A DNA stretch of 15,798 bases from DATLWN01 sp964492895 (lineage in GTDB: Bacteria > Pseudomonadota > Zetaproteobacteria > Mariprofundales > Mariprofundaceae): assembly GCA_964492895.1 (NCBI GenBank), contig CAZBLR010000034.1, forward strand, positions 1 through 15,798. Direction: 5' to 3'. This document shows, piece after piece, positions 14,204 through 15,798 of this stretch. The notes beneath the pieces are model-generated. The model saw nothing but the letters and a program-made list of their open reading frames with translations. It was not told the origin of the DNA and made no database searches. The stretch's first letter is position 1, and every line of letters starts with the position of its first letter. Position numbers and translations under genes: made by a program.

Positions 14204-15188
14204 GTACCCGGACGGGTACCGGCGCGCCCGCCTTCGCGCGGGCGCGCTTTTTTTTGTCCTCGGGCTAACGAGCGGCTGCGCCGCAACCCAGACCACCGCC
14301 CTGCTCCGTCACCCGCCGGCCAGACTCCCGGCCTCCTCCGAGATCGCCAAGGTGCCGTTCTTTCCCCAGAAGGCCTATCAGTGCGGACCGGCCACCCTGG
14401 CCATGACCCTGGACTGGGCCGGAGCGGCGGTGACGCCGGACATGCTGGCTCCCAAGGTATTCATTCCGGACAAACACGGCAGCCTGCAGATCGAGATGAT
14501 CGCCGCGGCACGGCGCTACGGCATGCTCGCCTACGTGCTGCGGCCGCAACTCGCGGACCTGCTGTCCGAGATCGCCGCAGGCCACCCGGTCATCGTGTTC
14601 CAGAACCTGGGCCTGTCCTGGTACCCGGTCTGGCATTTCGCGGTGGCCATCGGCTACGACATGATGCACCGCCGGCTCATCCTGCATTCGGGACCGGACA
14701 GCCGCATGTACATGCCCATGTCGACCTTCGAGCATACCTGGGCGCGCGGCGGCTACTGGGCCCTGCTGACCCTGCCGCCCGGCACATTGCCGCAGACGGC
14801 ATCCGAGCAGCACTACCTCGATGCGATCATCGCCCTGGAACAGACGGGACACCGGGCCGGCGCCATGGCCGCCTACCGGGCGGCACTGACGCGATGGCCA
14901 CGCAGCGAAACGGCCGGCATCGGGCTCGGCAACAGCCTGTATGCCATGGGCAGATTGCATGAGGCGCGGGCGGCCTTCCTGCGGGTCATCCGCGATCACC
15001 CGGATTCGGCGGCGGCCTTCAACAACCTGGCCCAGACGGAATCCGATCTCGGCGATGACCGCTCCGCACTGGCCTCAGCAACGCGGGCGGTCGAGATCGG
15101 CGGCCCCTTGGCAGCCACCTTCCGGAAAACCCTGGCGGAAATCCGGTCCCGCTTGGCCCGTGCCAACAAGGGACGACACGCCCGCTAG
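14193..15188 (+). CDS. PA2778-family C39-like cysteine peptidase lipoprotein with TPRs
   Basis: This exported protein of 331 residues has a lipoprotein signal ending LTSGC (acylated Cys29); its aspartate-free CAAT start favours the outer membrane. A C39-like papain-fold domain (about 50-195) has Gln59 and Cys64 in FFPQKAYQCGPATLAM, His148 in VWHFAVAIGYD and a possible third residue, Asp169, in HSGPDS. A C-terminal TPR region (about 205-310) includes YLDAIIALEQTGHRAGAMAAYRAAL and NNLAQTESDLGDDRSALASATRAVE. The family is always named together with PA2779, and substrate processing is the natural guess, but no reaction is established. ATG 14193 overlaps the PA2779-like stop by 11 bases. No later start would keep the signal peptide. 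Oddly, the signal-peptide codons contain a complete intrinsic-terminator structure. Confidence 0.85.
   Translation: MTIKYPDGYRRARLRAGALFFVLGLTSGCAATQTTALLRHPPARLPASSEIAKVPFFPQKAYQCGPATLAMTLDWAGAAVTPDMLAPKVFIPDKHGSLQIEMIAAARRYGMLAYVLRPQLADLLSEIAAGHPVIVFQNLGLSWYPVWHFAVAIGYDMMHRRLILHSGPDSRMYMPMSTFEHTWARGGYWALLTLPPGTLPQTASEQHYLDAIIALEQTGHRAGAMAAYRAALTRWPRSETAGIGLGNSLYAMGRLHEARAAFLRVIRDHPDSAAAFNNLAQTESDLGDDRSALASATRAVEIGGPLAATFRKTLAEIRSRLARANKGRHAR
14204..14219 (+). other. Short hairpin just after the PA2779-like stop
   Basis: GTACCC (14204-14209), loop GGAC, GGGTAC (14214-14219). It starts immediately after the stop codon and sits 2 bases before the terminator-like hairpin, so the two could stack in RNA. 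It lies within the first codons of the peptidase gene. Confidence 0.5.
14222..14255 (+). terminator. Intrinsic terminator embedded in the PA2778-like signal-peptide codons
   Basis: A perfect 10-bp GC stem, GCGCGCCCGC (14222-14231) and GCGGGCGCGC (14238-14247), a 6-nt loop CTTCGC, and then eight T (14248-14255). This is a textbook rho-independent terminator 18 bases after the PA2779-like stop. The same bases encode residues 10-21 of the peptidase signal peptide (RRARLRAGALFF), so read-through or ribosome coverage is needed to make the full peptidase mRNA. Confidence 0.75.
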
Positions 15189-15195
15189 CTGCAGC

Positions 15196-15219
15196 CGTCG
15201 CCGGTGATCACCGCCGACG
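15196..15219. repeat. Imperfect 24-bp palindrome between convergent genes
   Basis: The centre is a perfect 12-bp palindrome, CGGTGATCACCG (15202-15213), flanked by one C-C mismatch and the arms CGTCG and CGACG. It fills most of the 44-base gap between the peptidase and the acidic protein genes, which end toward each other. No T-tract follows on either strand, so it is a candidate 3'-end hairpin or binding site rather than a proven terminator. Confidence 0.45.
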
Positions 15220-15232
15220 ATGGACGGACCCC

Positions 15233-15544
15233 TTACTCGTTGACGCCCGGGGTGTCTCCCGACTCGCCACCCCCGCCCTGGTCATCCTGCTGGGCACCCT
15301 GGTCATCCTGCTGGGCACCCTGGTCATCCTGCTGCATGCCCTGGTCATCCTGTTGCATGCCATCATCACCCTGCTGGGCATCGGCCGCACCGGCATCCCC
15401 GGCCTGCTGGTCGTTCTGCATGGTGCCCTGTTCGGAGGTCGTGGCCCCCTGGTCGGCACCGGTCACGCCGTTGTCCTCGGCCAGCGCCGGCGAGGCGAAC
15501 ATCAACAAAGCAAGCAATCCCATCCACATCTTCGAACGTTTCAT
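15233..15544 (-). CDS. Secreted acidic Gln/Asp heptad-repeat protein
   Basis: This protein of 103 residues has a clear signal peptide (1-22, MKRSKMWMGLLALLMFASPALA) and a mature part with no hydrophobic core, made almost only of D, Q, G, A and E. Residues about 63-90 are four tandem heptads of the form (M/A)QQDDQG, followed by GGGGESGDTPGVNE. It should be strongly acidic and unfolded, and located in the periplasm or outside the cell. I do not recognise a named family; metal or Ca2+ binding, or a matrix or solubility role, are guesses. ATG 15544 was chosen for AAGGAG five bases upstream and the signal peptide right after it; the longer frame from 15643 adds an unconserved leader. It converges on the peptidase gene. 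Confidence 0.75.
   Translation of the reverse strand: MKRSKMWMGLLALLMFASPALAEDNGVTGADQGATTSEQGTMQNDQQAGDAGAADAQQGDDGMQQDDQGMQQDDQGAQQDDQGAQQDDQGGGGESGDTPGVNE
15276..15380 (-). repeat. 21-bp in-frame tandem repeat array (five units)
   Basis: Units begin at 15276, 15297, 15318, 15339 and 15360. The first two are identical, the next two differ by a few bases, and the fifth is degenerate. Each encodes one heptad of the acidic secreted protein. The array is exactly in frame, so unit gain or loss would change length without a frameshift. Confidence 0.9.
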
Positions 15545-15641
15545 CGGAACTCCTTCCTTCGTACGAACGGCGTCCGGCAAGCCGGAATGGCAGCCGTTCC
15601 CGGTCTGCCTTCGCCCTGCCACTGATGGCGTACGCGAAGTC

Positions 15642-15672
15642 ATTCTATTTCACCCGCTCGGATCGGCGTCAA
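15642..15672 (-). promoter_or_regulatory. Candidate promoter for the acidic repeat protein
   Basis: On the minus strand: TTGACG (15672-15667), a 19-bp spacer and TAGAAT (15647-15642). Each hexamer matches five of six consensus bases, but the spacer is long. It would give a leader of about 90 bases with a small hairpin, TCCGG-CAAG-CCGGA. The 204-base gap 15545-15748 holds this, the terminator to its right, and no gene that I can support. Confidence 0.4.
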
Positions 15673-15696
15673 CGGAAATATTTTTTCGGCCGGCAC

Positions 15697-15727
15697 AAAA
15701 AGACCGCCCCTCCGATGAGGGGCGGTC
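15697..15727 (-). terminator. Intrinsic terminator of the right-edge minus-strand gene
   Basis: Read on the minus strand: an 11-bp stem, GACCGCCCCTC and GAGGGGCGGTC, with a 4-nt loop (15702-15727), followed by five T (15701-15697). It lies 21 bases after the TAA of the partial gene at the right edge, as expected for its transcript end. Confidence 0.85.
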
Positions 15728-15748
15728 GACGAGCCGGGCACCACCGCG

Positions 15749-15798
15749 TTACGGCAGCCAGGGCCTGTGGATATGGTTGAGCCTCGGATCGGTCAGGC
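15749..15798 (-). CDS. C-terminal end of an unidentified gene (truncated by window edge)
   Basis: The minus strand reads LTDPRLNHIHRPWLP and then TAA (15751-15749), open to the window edge. Only 15 residues are visible, so the family is not recognisable and the frame is supported mainly by context: a stop codon followed 21 bases later by a strong intrinsic terminator on the same strand. The rest of the gene lies beyond the window. Confidence 0.45.
   Translation of the reverse strand, partial: LTDPRLNHIHRPWLP

Noticed and set aside
15276..15380. Possible CRISPR-like repeat array
   Set aside because: Units are directly adjacent with no spacers, 21 bp long, and in frame within a protein with a signal peptide.

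Overview
The window is GC-rich, densely coded bacterial DNA with no rRNA, tRNA, insertion sequence, phage gene or CRISPR array that I could recognise. The gene families point to a gammaproteobacterium: a PA2779/PA2778 pair, a YjjV-like TatD hydrolase, TcdA, a DUF3683-type FAD/Fe-S oxidoreductase and an SHP/diheme cytochrome c operon. A Chromatiales-like sulfur or purple bacterium would fit, but the genus cannot be fixed from sequence alone.

Layout. (1) 1-1044 (+): C-terminal part of a biotin-dependent oxaloacetate decarboxylase alpha / pyruvate carboxylase B subunit. (2) 1064-6399 (-): a three-gene block, a 1270-residue GlcD/GlcF-like FAD and iron-sulfur oxidoreductase followed by a TatD-family hydrolase and tcdA, with a 10-base gap and then an 8-base overlap. 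(3) 6533-9616 (+): a class I aminotransferase, divergent from block 2, and then a CLC chloride-transport protein with a C-terminal RCK_C domain. (4) 9633-13563 (-): a six-gene respiratory/regulatory operon in the order cytochrome b561-like, SHP oxygen-binding cytochrome, diheme cytochrome c, PepSY protein, OmpR-type response regulator, sensor histidine kinase. Four of its five junctions overlap. (5) 13775-15188 (+): a PA2779-like small membrane protein and a PA2778-like lipoprotein cysteine peptidase with TPRs. (6) 15233-15544 (-): a secreted acidic Gln/Asp heptad-repeat protein. (7) The extreme C-terminus of another minus-strand gene with its terminator at the right edge.

How the genes may work together. 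In block 4 the b-type cytochrome would pass quinol electrons to the diheme cytochrome c and on to SHP, a periplasmic heme protein with an open ligand site for O2 or NO. The PepSY protein and the two-component pair encoded in the same transcript would sense and control this. Upstream of the operon lie 11-bp-phased direct repeats of the kind OmpR-family regulators bind, in the intergenic region shared with the PA2779/PA2778 pair.

The strongest unusual signal is in block 5. A near-perfect intrinsic terminator (10-bp GC stem, 6-nt loop, eight T) lies inside the coding sequence of the PA2778-like lipoprotein signal peptide, 18 bases after the stop codon of the PA2779-like gene. This suggests built-in attenuation between a putative substrate with a Gly-Gly motif and its C39-like peptidase.
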